From Cryptomeria japonica (lineage: Eukaryota > Streptophyta > Pinopsida > Cupressales > Cupressaceae), in contig NC_081410.1 in assembly GCF_030272615.1 (NCBI RefSeq), positions 288,795,957-288,859,956 of the forward strand: 64,000 bases of DNA, given 5' to 3'. The translations under genes and the position numbers were made by a program. Under the pieces are notes generated by a model that was not told the DNA's origin, did not search any database, and saw only the letters and a program-made list of their open reading frames with translations. Positions 21,862 through 35,572 of this stretch are shown here, piece after piece (within the stretch, counting starts at the first letter, position 1; each line of letters starts with the position of its first letter).

Positions 21862-24800
21862 TGTTTTAAAAAATGAGCAAACCAAGTTCACCTGCAATCT
21901 ATCTATGAAATAGCCAACTTCATATGATGAAGAAATTCAGGACTTGGACAACATAACAAGGATTTGAATCCTTCTACTCTTCAGGCTCTGAAAAACCTAG
22001 GTGGGTGTACCTTTGATGCATTGAATCAGACTCATTAACCACATATGATAGAATCAATAAAAGCAAATAGATCTCATAAGGCTTAACAAATAGGAGGTTA
22101 CTGCAGATGGGCTAGAACTACATTGACATCTCAACTAAGTTGAAGCATGAGATAGGTGGAACAAACTAAAACTACAAACATAAAAGCAAATGGATATTTG
22201 ATTTTTAAAATTTTTTGAGAATCCCTAGAATCTACAAGACCAATGCCTTATCTAAGGGCATGGAGTCATACATCAAACTACAAATAAAAAACCTCTACTG
22301 CAAATACATCTTCATCATTAAATATTTCTGCATTAATGCCTTGCATAAATGCATTACTCAACTCATTCACACAATCATCAGATCTTGAAAAAATATTCCA
22401 TTATTCATGATTGATTAAAGAGTTAAAATTTTTCCTTGAAGAATGTCTACAAACAATCACAACAATCTCCTTGAGATGACAAATTCTAGCCTCCTTGAGG
22501 ATTTAATTTGTAAGAAAGAAATATATATTCAGAGACAATTTTGTGTGAATTTATGCATGCCTTACAAACATATAAACCTGCAAATAGAAACATCTACAAC
22601 AAGAAGATATACTCCATTACTTGAAAGAAGACATTACACTATACAAACTCTGGAAAAACTCAGAATTGGAAACCAAGATTATGGAGCCTTTCTCCCCAAA
22701 ATCTGGAACCCTTACAAATGAGAAGAATTTAGAATAATAAGAAAGAGGGAAAGATCAAATCAGATTTCATCTGACAAGGACAATTGTCCCAAATCTTCTG
22801 CCATTTATGGCTCATATTCTTGGCTTGTTGAAAATCTTCTCTGACAGACTAAAAAAAAACTTCTGAAATCCTGAGGTAACTACCCTCAAAATACTTGACA
22901 TGTGTTGCCACTGACTATAGAAATTGACTCCTCATTTTGAGATCTTTCCAACGATATACAACACTCGTATATGTGGGCTAAAAATAACCCTAAGGTGAAT
23001 TAATCACTCATGCAGATCCATCATTTAAATTTTTTGAATTTCCACTATAGTCTGAACTATAATAATTAACTTTGATTTTTTGCCATTTTCCACCTGCATT
23101 CCACCACGTGGCACCTTGTGATTCACTTTCAGATCCACCATGATGACACCTCACTTGCCATTGGACCACCACCAGACCGCCATCGGACCGCCACCTCACC
23201 AGTCGCTGATCCGCAATGGGTAACTAGCGTGCATCTTCGCATAGCAGATCAACGACCACCATTGATCTATCTCGGACCTGCTCACTTGTTAACTCACCTG
23301 AGCTGCTTCCTTCTAGTAGGTCCCACCACTTGGTCACCATGTCGCGATGGTTAACCATCATGCATCTCTCCATTGCGGTATAATGACAACCGTTGATTCA
23401 TCTGCAACATGCTCACTGGTTAATTTTCCCTTCTTCTACAAAATTTGATTGCCTCGGGATGCATATGCATGCATGGGGTCCACTAGGTCACCAAGAAACC
23501 TCTTGTCAAAATCCTTTAAGCTTTGACACTATAGAAGTGTGTAGCTGTGTATTTAAATACAAAAAAATTCCTTCCCACAATCAATGTGGGATAAAGGCTT
23601 CATGCTTGGTTTGCATTTTCTTAAAAATTCTAATGTCTGCACCACCACACAGGGAAAGATGCTGGAAAAGGTCATGGAATTAGCTATACATGGGCCAATG
23701 CATTGGTTTGAAGACTTCTTTGACTTAACCCTTACCCAACAACCACGCTAAATGAGGATGCAAGTAGGGGTTGCATTGGAGTAATAACCAAACACTTGCC
23801 ATTGCATTTGCTAAAAGTTTCTAAGCCTCTTTAACAACCACACGAGGGAGGAATCTATCTTCACCTGCGAAAATGCATTTTCTAGAAAGCTTTAAAACCC
23901 TCTCCATGCCACACTTCCACCTCACGTACAGGCTAAATTTGTTTGGAATTTCTGCAAGTAACCACGCACCACGCAGTAGGGAGGAATTGGCCATGGGCCT
24001 ACCAGATTTGAAATTTCTAAGCCTCTCAACCATGTAGGGAGGATGCTAACTAGTATTTCACATGCCAATTACAATTGTTGGAGTTTCACATGGCCTCCAA
24101 ATGCCAAAATGGGGGTTAGTTGCTGGTAAGGGTCATAGAATTTGGTTTACACTTACCAAGTGCATTTGGATTTTTTAATGTCTCTTCTCTGTCGCTAAAG
24201 GAGGATTTGGCATTAAACTTGCCAATTTGAAATTACTTGGAGTTCTATTAGCATTTTGAACTCTTATGTTTACCTTCAAACATCTTTGTCTGCAAACCAT
24301 TCTTGTGTCTCCTTGAAGTCACATTTTAACAGTAGATGGGGTCAAATTAGTACAGTCCACAAAACCCTTAGATGTCTTTGATATCTTCCCCACTTTAACA
24401 TATTCTTCTTTCTTAACCACGAATGATTTAACTAAAACTTCAACATTTCCTCCAAAGTGGTAAAACAAAATTATAAGTCAGGTTGGGCCCCAAAAGTGGG
24501 TTTGGCTAAATTTTTTTTTGTTTTCATTCAAATGACCCTTGAAAAACCTTAGGCACCTTCAACATACCTCTAGAGTTGATCGTCACAATTTTCTGATCAC
24601 TGAACTGCGTTTTGCAACTCATTGGCAACTGTGCCACATTTTTGCATTTAAACCCAAAGATGCATTTTAAAAACTGGTCAAAACACCCTTTTGTAACTTG
24701 CTCATTGGAAGACATACTGTCTGATATATTGGCATTCACTCTGCAAAACCATTTGTCATGAAAGATCCTGGGTGAAGAAATATTAATGCACAAAGATGAC

Positions 24801-25685
24801 CAAATGGCTCTATCAACACTATGAACGTGATAAAATCAATGTGTAGGGACCACAAAGTGCACACATTAAATATATCAAATGGTCTCTGTGGATCCCCAAA
24901 TTTGGGGTATAGATACTTTGAAGTAAAAGGAAGACCATGGAATGATTAGTTTGAACAAAAGGCTGATAGGGTGAAAATGGTGAGCTCATGAAAATATCCA
25001 CTTTAACAGATGCAACAGTGCAAAGTGGAGAGAATTGAACAAAATGGCTCAAGAAACCATCTTGGAAAACTGATCAAATAGATTGGTCAGGGCTTCAAAC
25101 TGGAAATATAGCTTGTCTTTTATACTAGAAATAGCCCAGAATAAACATCCTAAAATAACATTCACCGGGGAACCTTTTACACATGCAAAGTGGTACTCTG
25201 ACTGGCTGTTAAAACAAGGAATTATGCAAATAGTACAAATTGGAAATGAATTGAGCTTGCCAAGCTGAGCAAATGGATTTGTAAAGACTTGAAATTTGGC
25301 ATATGTACTCACCTATATGCATACAATTCAATTCACTTTGAATTTCAACATGATGATCAACTAGGCAAAAGTTATAGGCGCTCAAAGTAGGCCACTTAAT
25401 AAAATCTGAATTTGTGCATAGAAAACTTTCGGTCCACCCCTTGAAATGGGTACTTGATAAACTGATCCAAACTGAATTGTGAAAGATTTTGAGCACTGCA
25501 TAGGCTAAGTGAAAGGCTTAGGACCCATTTCCCAAGCCTTACCGCTTGACAATCAATTGGCTCCATTTTACATGCTCCAAAATAGGCCTCTTAGGTTGAC
25601 TAACTAAGTGGTCATTTGAAATTACAAATGCAAAATTTTTGAAATGGGCCTCTCAAATTTACCAAATTTTTTATGAGTCCCAACA
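21862..25685. repeat. large LTR, copy A1
   Basis: About 3.8 kb, matching copies A2 and A3 along its length. It lacks a segment present in both others: the copies join between CCCAAATCTTCT and CCATTTATGGC at about 22800, where A2 has about 2.3 kb and A3 about 1.0 kb. It contains the palindrome GTATTTAAATAC near 23550 and the phrase CCCACAATCAATGTGGG beside it. No protein-coding frame. Confidence 0.82.
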
Positions 25686-28079
25686 ATGACTCTGACTAGG
25701 GATGGTTGATGCAATATCAACAAAAGAATCTAAAATCTTTGGTAGAGCAGACAACCCAAAAACAGATCACTTCTCTTCTTCTAAATTCTTCAATGAGCTT
25801 TACTCTCCAAAATAGGGGTTCCTTATTCTACCCAAACAACAAGGTACTTTATTGAAAACCACACAACTGAAGCAAAGCAACTATACAAAGATACAATTTT
25901 ATTTACATATGGCCCCGGGCTATCAAAAATGGAATCAATGTTTACCTCTGTCAAACACCTGATTCTCATTTCCATGAATCAAGGGTAAGTTGGAAGTTTC
26001 ATTTACATTTGCTTGATCACAAACGCTACAACTTCTCATTATCTCATCACATTAAAGATAGTTAGCATGTTGGTAATCATTCAATCTTTGAAAAATAAAA
26101 CCCGCCCCTAAATGTTGATCATCAAATGACACATAACTGTCATATTGTTTACAATTATTTCCTAGCTGAAAAGACAAGTAACCCAACTCCATCTGATCAC
26201 TGGGAATATCAGGCACATGCTGATTACTAGTTTGCACAAATGGAAAACACCCATCCATAATATTGGCCTACAAACTAGAGAGGAACATTGCCTCATAAAA
26301 TGACTGCATTTGATCTTGCTGATCATAATTTCTATCAACACTTTGCAAACATGGAAATATATCATCAAGTAATGGTTCATTAATCACTTGCAAATTTGTG
26401 AAAACAACTTTAGATTTGTCTTTCTCTTTAACACCAAGATCAACATTAGATTTAAATTTTGAATTCATATCAGCATATGAATCCACATCATTGCATCTAT
26501 TAATCTTATATGCATTTTCATTTTGTCTACTATTCAACTCGAATATAGGGAAAAAAACAATATCATATGTATCTTACTTCACACCCTCAAGAATTTCATC
26601 AGTATCAAAACATATACTGATTGGGTATGAGAGATTGGGGACACTTTGGGATGCATACTTCTAAAGATCAGCAACTAAGAGTTCTGAAATTTGTTCACTA
26701 CTTAGTGAACCTTCTCCTTCATTTTCATTTTCCTTGGCTTCATCTTATGTGTTGTAAACATTGTCCCAATCTAATGCAGGCATTAAATCTTTTGTGCTCA
26801 TGTCTTCATGCACATTTATTTTATCATTACAACAACTTGCATCTGCATCATAACCTTTATCATGTTGATCATAAAGTGCTGCTATATGTTGTAGAATAGT
26901 TTCATAACCTTGGTTGCAAATACTTTGTGGATTGAAATTAACAACATAGTGATCTATATCATTCAGATCTGAATCCTTAACGGGCTCATGATTATTTGAA
27001 CAACCTATGTTCTCACAATTTTCTTCTTGCTTTGAATACACATCTACACTATCATGTTGAGAATAAGAGTCACCTTCAACATCATAAGAGGTATATCCAC
27101 TTACGGATTCATCTCCATCACTGTACGTAATACTATGTGCATTTTCAGATTTAGTCATTTCAATCTCATCTATCCATTCTTTAATACATGCAACATTTTC
27201 TTCTCTCATGGTTGTAGACCAATTAACTGAGTCAGGCTCATCAAGCTCTAAGAACAACTCAATCCAAACAGACTCATAGGGTCTAGCATTAGCTGGAAGC
27301 TCATTTAATGCAGCGATAAATCTTTCATAAAAAACATATGATGATTCTTCATTCCTCTTCCCTACCTTCTTTCTTAGAAACAAAATGCACTTTTCTTGGA
27401 TCTTTTGAAGATGTATTTCAATCTCCCTATCGTTGTCTTTCAAATTTGACAAAGAAATTTTAGATCTAGGAACCACATCTAGATCCATCAAGTTTATAAC
27501 ATCTACTGAACCATTACTTGGACAATGCATCTTACTGTTTTACACTCTCTTTTCAAAAAATATGCAGTCATTAATTTAATAACCAAACATACTTCTCACA
27601 ATTTTTCTTACTGAAATCCTTTTAAAACATGAAGTATGTAAAGTGCAGATTTCTTTTCCTTTCAATGGTGACCTTTTCACCTAATAAGGAACAAATAATT
27701 ATCTCAACAATGTGGAATACCTGGAGTAAATTTGCTGTTTCTGCTCACTTCACTTGTGGCTTGAAATTTGAAGAACACCTCCAAATCTCAGGTTCATTCT
27801 TATAGAGTCGTCACCTCCTTGAAGAGGAAGAAAATTTAATCACTGATCTTCAATCTAAAATACTTTCAGATTTCTACTACTTGACACACAATAGAGTGCC
27901 ATAATATTTTCAAATTTCACTGCAACAAAACTTTCCAGGATACACACTTTCAAATCTCAAAATCATTTTCAGATTTTTTAGACTTTTAAACTCTTCCCTA
28001 AATGAATTTTGGCTAAACTCATGGATTTGACTTGAAAAAAAATTTACATCATTCTCCTCAAAGGAGTTGCCATTTTTTT
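25686..28079. other. interior region B1 of the LTR array
   Basis: The 2.4-kb segment between LTR copies A1 and A2, holding one long minus-strand frame (26052-27530) and about 550 bases of leader on its upstream side (27531-28079). It has no gag, protease, integrase or RT motif. Confidence 0.75.
26052..27530 (-). pseudogene. unrecognised ORF of the array interior, copy 1
   Basis: Starts MHCPSNGSVD at 27530 and is open for 261 codons to a TAA at 26745. The same frame then continues to about 26052 with three further stops, about 493 codons in all. The product is acidic and hydrophilic, rich in Asp, Asn, Ser and Glu, without membrane segments. A basic N-terminal patch (FLRKKVGKRNEES, about residues 50-62) precedes a helical segment (YERFIAALNELPANARPYES) and a long Asp/Ser/Tyr-rich middle. 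The second copy still has sense codons at two of the stops (Tyr for one, Gln for another), showing these arose after duplication. Codons and length suggest a real former gene of the element. No known domain is recognised. Confidence 0.68.
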
Positions 28080-29439
28080 TATTCTAAAAAATGATCAAAC
28101 CAAGTTCACCTGCAATCTATCTATGAAATAGCCAGCTTCATATGATGAAGAACTTCAGGACTTGGAAAAAATTAGAAGGATTTGAATCCTTCTACTCTTC
28201 AGGCTCTGGAAAACCTAGGTGGGTGTACCTTTGATGCATTGAATCAGGCTCATTACCCACATATGATAGCATAAATAAAAGAAGATAGATCTTATAAGGC
28301 TTAACAACTAGGAGGTTGCTGCAAATGGGCTAGATCTACATTGACATCTCAACTAAGTTGAAGCATTAGATAGGTCGAACAAACTAAAACTAAAAACATA
28401 AAAGTAAATGGATATTTGACTTTTAAAAATCTCTGAGAATCCCCATAATTTGCAAGACCAATGCCTTATCCAAGGGAATAGAGTCATACATCAAACTGCA
28501 AATAAAAAACCTCTACTACAAATCCATCTTCATCATTAAATATTTCTGCATGAATGCCTTGCATAAATGCATTACTCAACTCATTCAAAAAATCATCAAA
28601 TCTTGAAAAAATATTCCATTATTCATGATTGATTTCAAAATTTAAATTATTCCTTGAAGAATGCCTTCAAACAATCACAACAATCTCCTTGAGATGACAA
28701 ATTCTAGCCTGCTTGAGGATTTAATTTTTAACAAAGAAATATATATGTAGAGACAATTTTGTATGAATTTATGCATGCCTTACATACATATAAACCTGCA
28801 AATAGAAACACCTACAACAATAAGATATACTCCATTACTTGAAAGAAGACATTACACTATACAAACTCTGGAAAAACACAGAATTGGAAACCAAGATTAT
28901 GGATCCTTGCTCCCAAAAATCTAGAACCCTTACAAATGAGAAGAATTCAAAATAAAATGAAAGAGGGAAAAGATCAAATCAGATTTCATTTGAGAAGGAC
29001 AACTATCCCAAATCTTCTCCCTGTTACTAAATTTTGTACATGCCAAACTTAGTGTCCTAATGATGCCTTGCATTCATTCATTTTGAAAAGATCAAATTTT
29101 GAACCAGGGAGAAATGCACTATTTTTGTTTAACTTGTTAGCTTCATGTGCAGATACAAGAAAGTAAGACAATATGTGGGTTAAAATGTGGCTCCCACAAG
29201 GGTTGAGCTCAGCATGCTATAGACCACAAAAATATTTATGCTCCATTGCAGATTAAATAGCGTGACCTATTAAAACGTTCAAGCAGATTCATGTTGGCAA
29301 GAGTATCATCAAATCCCCTACGTAGCTAATGAAAGGCCAAAAGAAGCTCAGAGCAAATGCAATCGGGTTGTGTAAAGTTTTACTTGAGCTCCAAAGAGGG
29401 TTTTTAAAAGGCTAGAGAACTTCCAAGCATTTTTAGTCG

Positions 29440-29700
29440 CCAAGAAGGAAGAACATTTATCCCACATTCATCACGGGGAGGAGCATTTTTGTATTTAAAG
29501 ATGAAGTCAAATATAACTATAGTGTCAAAGCTTACGAGCTTTTGACAAGAAGTGTCTCTTCGGGCCATGGACCCTGCATGTGCATGCATCTCAAGGCATC
29601 TTAATTTTGTGACTGGCTGGTAGGAAGAGGTTAAAGGTCAAGCAAGTCAGTAACGATCGGATGTAGATCATGAAGATCTAATGACTGTTGCTATGTTGCA
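29440..29700 (+). repeat. left arm of an inverted repeat inside LTR A2
   Basis: Contains TTTATCCCACATT, a TTTGTATTTAAAG box, CTATAGTGTCAAAGCTTA and TTTTGACAAGAAG in this order. The reverse complement of the right arm shows the same blocks in the same order. The arms are diverged, with several indels. Confidence 0.7.
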
Positions 29701-31829
29701 ATGAAAAGATGCACACCAGATTATCAGCGTGCCTTGGAGATTAATGACATGGCACAACAAGGAGTAAAGATCGACCATCAGATCAAGAGAGATCAAAAGA
29801 TAGAGTGACATTTTGGGGCTATGCATGACTGTCACTGTACCACGGTTGTGAAGTGCCTAGAACAAATACCCTCATGACACATGGTAGTCTAGGTGGCCAT
29901 CCAGGTGGGCCCAGAGAAAATGAGGATGCACCACATGGTAGAGAGAAGACAAAGACCATGAGAAGACCAAGAGTAAATATCGAGCAGATTTGATCATATC
30001 CAGCAGTGATCGTACAGATCCGATGGTGGTCGATAAGCCACAAGGAAAAGTTACTCGCCCAACTATCTCATGCGTCTTGGTGACCAAGTAGTGGGGCCCG
30101 CTAAAGAAGAAATTTGGAGGAAGAAATGAGGAATGCATATTAGGTTGATCAAACGAAAGAGATTCATTCTGGTAGTGAGTCCAAGTTTTGCTAAGATGGT
30201 AGGGCAGGAACCCCAAAACCAACCAGGATGTTACACATGGCTGGCCTGATAGAAAAGAAGGTGAAATGGAGTGTATCATCGGCCATCGGATTAAACATTT
30301 TAGTGGTAACCCGATGACCCAATGAAGAAAGAAATGCTAGTTACAATCAGAAGCCAAAAGTGGTGGTAGGAGAAGGAGCGTCCAGGGATCCATGCGAAAT
30401 GGGAAGAAAAAGCCATCAGGTAGTTTGAGGTCCAGTTACTCAGCTCAGAACAAGTTTGCATGAGTCTTTCTCATGATCTTGAGGTGATACAGATTGATTT
30501 TGAGTGCCATATGGGTCAACTTTTAGTTGACTAAGAGTTTGAACTGAATTGCATGACTTTTTCTCATGATTTTGAGCCTTTTTGATGTTATTTTAATTTC
30601 TATGAGAGGATCAGTTTTTCAGAGGAGATATTTTTAGTGGGAGTTCATCTTCAGTCATTCCGGAGTTATCTTTCCTCTACCTTTTGGAATGTTTTTTTAT
30701 AAAGTGAAAAAGTTTTATCTTTCTTCACTAGTTCTTGATGATTCTTTGGCTAGTTTTAGTAGATAATACATTCTTGTAGGTCATATGCAGTTTTATGAGA
30801 TAATTTTGAATAAAAGTTACCAGCTTATGCCTTATGTCTTTACAATTCATTTTCTTATCCTTGATTGAGAGTTAGTTTATTGTGTTATTTTTTAAATAAC
30901 CTTTAATTTTTTTGTATCATTTATAAGTCACAGGTTATGCATTGTGATAAGTTGGTTCATTTGGTTGATTGTGAAAGTTTCTCTTTCCTTTCAATTTCTT
31001 GAAGTTTTAAATCCTTTGCATGAAATATTTGTGTTATGAACCAGAAGTCTATTTGTGCAGATTGGTGTTTTTGGGAGTGTATCTCTATCATTTTGAGATA
31101 TCTTATTGATGCTTCACCTTGGTTTAGCATTCGCAAAACATTCTATTTTCATTTTTTAGTTTTTCTACCCCTTTTCTTAGTAAAGATTTAGAGTTATTCA
31201 CAGGGAACCAACCCTTCATCTGGAGGTTAATTATAACTATAGGCAACGCACAGGCCTGTGAATTATCCCATCTATCACCAAGTTACTTTCAGCTTGTGCA
31301 CTATGGGTGCAATTTGTGTGACAACACTACCATTTATGGCTCACACACTTGGCTTGCTGAAAATCTTCTCCGACAGACAAAAAAAAACTTCTGAAATCTC
31401 AAGGTAACTATCCCCAAAATACTTGACATGTGTTGAAACTGAATGTAGAAATGAACTCCTCATTTTAAGAGCTTTCCAACGATATACAACACTTGTATAT
31501 TTGGGCAAAAAATAACCCTCAGGCGAATTAATCACTCATGCAGATCAATCAATTAAATTTTTTGAATTTCCACTATAGTCTGAACTATACTAATTAAGTT
31601 TGATTTTTTGCCATTTTCCACCTGCGTTCCACCATGTGGCACCCTGTGATTCTCTTGTAAATCCACTGGGATGACACCTGACCTGCCACCGGACTGCCAC
31701 CTCACTAGTCGCTAATCCGTAATAGGTAACTGGCGTGCATCTTTGCATAGCGGATCAACGACCACTGTTGATCTGCCTTGGACCTGCTCACTTGTTAACT
31801 TGGCTGAGTTGCTTCCTTCTAGCGGGTCC

Positions 31830-32115
31830 CACAAAGTGGTTGCCAAGTCGTGATGGTTAACCATCATGCATCTCTCCATTATGGTATAACGACAACTGTT
31901 GATCCATTTGCAACTTGCTCGCTGGTTAGTTCGCCCTTCTTTTGTAAAATTTGGTTTCCTCAGGATGTGCACACACACACACACACACGTGGGGTCCACT
32001 ATGTCACCAAGAAACCTCTCGTGAAAAGCCCTTAAGCTTTGACACTATAGAAGTGTGTAGCTGTGTATTTAAATACAAAAAATTTCCTTCCCAAAACCAA
32101 TGTGGGATAAAGGCT
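31830..32115 (-). repeat. right arm of an inverted repeat inside LTR A2
   Basis: Read on the minus strand it parallels 29440-29700. The same arm is present in A1 (about 23340-23600) and, around the insertion, in A3. Confidence 0.7.
31968..31989 (+). repeat. (CA)n microsatellite within LTR A2
   Basis: A CA dinucleotide run of about 22 bases at a point where A1 has ATGCATATGCATGCATG and A3 a different purine-pyrimidine alternation. It is a local expansion in this copy. Confidence 0.9.
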
Positions 32116-32379
32116 TCATGCCTAGTTTGCATTTGCTTGAAAATTATAATGTCTTCACCATCGCATAGGGAAAGATGTTGGCAGAGGTTGTGGATTTAGC
32201 TATACATCGGCCAATGTATTGGTTTGAAGAATTTTCTTTGACTTAACCCTTATCCAACAACCACGTTGAATGAGGATGCATGTAGGGGTTGCGTTGGAGC
32301 ATTAACCAAAAAACAACCATTGCATTTGCTAAAAGTTTCTGAGCCACTTCAACAACCAGGTGAGGGAGGAATCGGTCTT

Positions 32380-33438
32380 TGTTAGGTCCCGGAGACAACT
32401 GAGAGGGGGGGGGGTGAATCAGTTGTCAAATAAATTCAAACCAAAAACTTATTAACCAACTGAATGCTTAATACTGGTAAAATAGTTAAGTATGCCGGTA
32501 GATAGTGTTAACAGTAAATTGCTATAGCAGTAAGGATTAATGCATGAAACATAAACATAAAGTCATCCACAACACATGACACCAATATTTGTATGTGGAA
32601 ACCCTGTAAGGGGAAAAACCACGGTGGGAAAACTTACCCACTATCAGATGATACTTCTGCAGATAGTAAGTGTACATAAATGGGGTTTGCACATGCAGAT
32701 AGGCCAACAACCTAGAGCTCACTGCTCAATCACAAAATGGGAGTCACACTGACTACAGTTGGATGGTTAAATCCAATAAGAATGTACTGCACAAAATAGC
32801 ATCTTCATATGCTTGATTCAGTATCGGTGTAATGCTGATATGCTTCTACAAAAACCTAACTTCACCTTCAAATGATGTCTTTGTGTATATCCCTGCTTGA
32901 TCTCGCATATACCTTCACTTAATTCTTTTCGCATTCCACACTTGATCTTACAAATAAGATCTTACATTTATACCATAGCCTAAGACCAATTTTAGTAGGT
33001 CGACTCTACAAGATATTACAATAAAAACATTTTACATACAATACAATATCTGATGCAATAATCGATTGAACATGTCAGCTTAATGCATTTACAACAATAA
33101 TAAATCATCTCCATAGCATGCCATGCTGATCTAAAAAAGATAAACCTGCTGGTGTAACCCTAGATAACCTAGACCTATTTGCTGGTAAAAGCAAATATGC
33201 AAATATGAATATACCAATGATTATTTCTTCAAAATAAAGTGTCAACATGATGTCTTCGACATTACCAAGTGTCTTCCATATCATTCCAAGTACTGGTGAA
33301 CAATATATCCTGTCGGTGAACCATATTCCAGTAATTGTTGCACAGTTTACTGCTTGTCAGTGAATGTTGTTGGATCTCCAAAGTAGTTGTATTAGTAGGT
33401 GTTGACATCAATGACAAAACCATACCAAAATACCAACA
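32380..33438 (-). repeat. 3' LTR of the copia element
   Basis: On the plus strand it runs from TGTTAGGTCCC to AAATACCAACA. A G-run of 10 lies at 32405-32414. The inverted ends are TGTT/AACA. Confidence 0.94.
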
Positions 33439-33450
33439 ATCTCCCCCTTT
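33439..33450 (-). other. polypurine tract of the copia element
   Basis: AAAGGGGGAGAT on the minus strand, directly upstream of the 3' LTR. Confidence 0.88.
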
Positions 33451-33743
33451 GGCATTGATCCCAACACAAGATGGAAAAACCATCAAAATGCCAAAACAGA
33501 AATGCCAAATATAAGAACCAACAATCTCCATTTCTCCCCCTGGGAGTGACAATACCAATGTCTCATACCAATTTCTCTTTAAATGTGTTTTTCAAAATCT
33601 CTCCCTAAAAGGATAATGTGTTTTTCCATAGATATCTCTCCCCCTTTGACATCAAATGCCAAAGTCACAAAAAAAACCAAGTTCATACAAAATACCAACC
33701 AATTCAATATACCAACTACTCCCCCTGAGAAGTAGCTTCCTCA

Positions 33744-34448
33744 TCAAATACCGGATGAAAAGATTTGTCTTTTTAATTCTACCGATTGATGACAATCATC
33801 AACTATATAAGTCTCTACAAGTGGTGGTATGACTCCAAGTTGATCTTTGAGATACTCAAAAGTCTCCTTGGGCAAAGGTTTTGTGAAAATATCTGCAAGT
33901 TGTTCTTTAGTATTCACATAAACTAGTTTTATCTCCTTTTCTTCAACTTTTTCCCTTAGAAAATTCAGTTTGATAGAAACATGTTTTGTTTTAGAATGTA
34001 ATACCGGATTCTTAGATATATCAATTGTTGCAGTGTTATCACAATACATAGTAATAGGTTCTTTGCATTTTACCTTTATGTCTTTCAACATTTGCTTAAA
34101 CTATAATACCTGTGTATAGTTAGTTGTTGTTGCAACATATTCTGATTCTGTTGTTGATAAAGATGTACAACTCTATTTCTTACTCAACCAAGAAACTAAT
34201 CTCTTTCCAAGAAAGAATGCTCTTCCAGTGGTGCTTTTTCTATCATTTACATCTCCTGCCCAATTTGCATCTGTGTATGCACATAGATCAAAGTTTTCAT
34301 CTTTAGGATACCATAATTCAAGATTTGATGTGCCGTGTAAGTATCGGAAAATCCTTTTTACTGCTGATTCATGATTTTCCCTAAGATTACTCTGAAATCT
34401 AGAAACAATACATACTGCATTCATAATATCAGGCCTGGTTTGTGTCAA
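33744..34448 (-). pseudogene. pol: copia RNase H domain
   Basis: Same frame as the RT. It shows AYTDANWAGD (catalytic Asp near 34271), TTESEY (near 34145) and MYCDNTATID (Asp at about 34040), then the conserved KHVSIKLNFLRE region and LADIFTKPLP near the end. It would degrade the RNA strand of the RNA-DNA hybrid during reverse transcription. Two stops interrupt it: TAG at 34170-34172 where SKKQS is expected (CAG), and TAG at 34101-34103 where Trp is expected. The terminus at 33744 is a normal stop. Confidence 0.92.
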
Positions 34449-34460
34449 ATATAGTAATCC

Positions 34461-35572
34461 TCATATCATAGATTTGTATCTAGTTGGATTAACAGGTGTA
34501 GATTCATCTCTTTGAGATAATTTGTCATTTGTAGTCATAGGTGTGCTTACAGGTTTAGAGTTCTCCATCCCAAATTTCTTTAGTAATTCTTTCAAGTACT
34601 TGGATTGACTCAAAAATATACCTTTATCAGTCTGAGAAATATGCAAACCTAAAAAGAATTTTATTTCTCCAATCATAGACATTTCAAATTCTTGCTGCAT
34701 TTCAATAGAAAATTCCTTACATAATCCATCTTCTCCTCCAAAGATTATATCATCAACAAATACTTCAATAATCAAGATGTCATCATTAGTTATTTTGTAA
34801 TATAAATTGCTATCTGCATTTCCTTTAGTAAAACCAATCTTCAAAAGATACGTATCCAACCTTGCATACCAAGCTCTTGGGGCTTGTTTCAATCCATACA
34901 GAGCTTTTCTTAACTTGCAAACCATATCATTGTCATTTGTCAAAGAAAATCCATCAGGTTGTTCAATATATACTTCTTCTTCAAGATCTCCATTCAAAAA
35001 TGCACATTTAATATCCATTTGATAAAGTTTGTAGTCCTTGTGAGCTGCAAAAGCCAAAAATAACCTAACTGCCTCAATTCTGGCTACCGGTGCAAAGGTT
35101 TCATTGTAATCAACTCCTTCTTTCTGAGAATATCCCTTACACACTAGTCTTGCTTTATTTCTGACAACCTTACCATCTTCATTAAGTTTGTTTCTAAACA
35201 CCCATTTAGTTCCAATTACATTTTTATCTTTAGGCTGGGGAACTAATGTCCAAGTATTATTCTTCTCAATTTGTCCTAATTCTTCTTCCATAGCTTTAAT
35301 CCAAAATTTAACTTCACATGCCTCATTAATAGATGATGGTTCAATTTGAGAAATAAGACATACCTCTTCATTTTCCAATCTTCCTCTTGTCATAACTCCT
35401 TTGAATTTGTTTCCAATTATCTGATCTTCAGAATGATTCAATCTTACATACCGGGGTGTCTTAGTTTGTTGTTGTTCTTCAATTACTGTGGAATCTTCTG
35501 ATGATACCGAGGTAACTGGATCTTCATTCTGTACTAGTGGATTCAATATAGGTTCATTTGTCACAATTTTCT
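34461..35572 (-). pseudogene. pol: copia reverse transcriptase
   Basis: An open frame of 367 codons. RT motifs in order (residue numbers of this frame): [11 protein letters not shown] at 121-131, [13 protein letters not shown] at 155-167, [18 protein letters not shown] with the first catalytic Asp at 184, [13 protein letters not shown] at 221-233, and FVDD at 269-272 (catalytic Asp pair intact; usual form YVDD). It converts the element RNA to DNA. A single-base frameshift near 35575 separates it from the integrase frame, and a TGA at 34461-34463, in place of the first Gly of GGLLYL, separates it from RNase H. Confidence 0.94.

Larger units (their letters stand above)
28080..32379. repeat. large LTR, copy A2, left part
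   Basis: The fullest of the three LTR copies. It continues after the copia insertion at 39074. It holds the segment 29020-31325 missing from A1, of which A3 keeps only about 1 kb. Within it, 29440-29700 is an inverted relative of 31830-32115. No coding frame. Confidence 0.8.
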
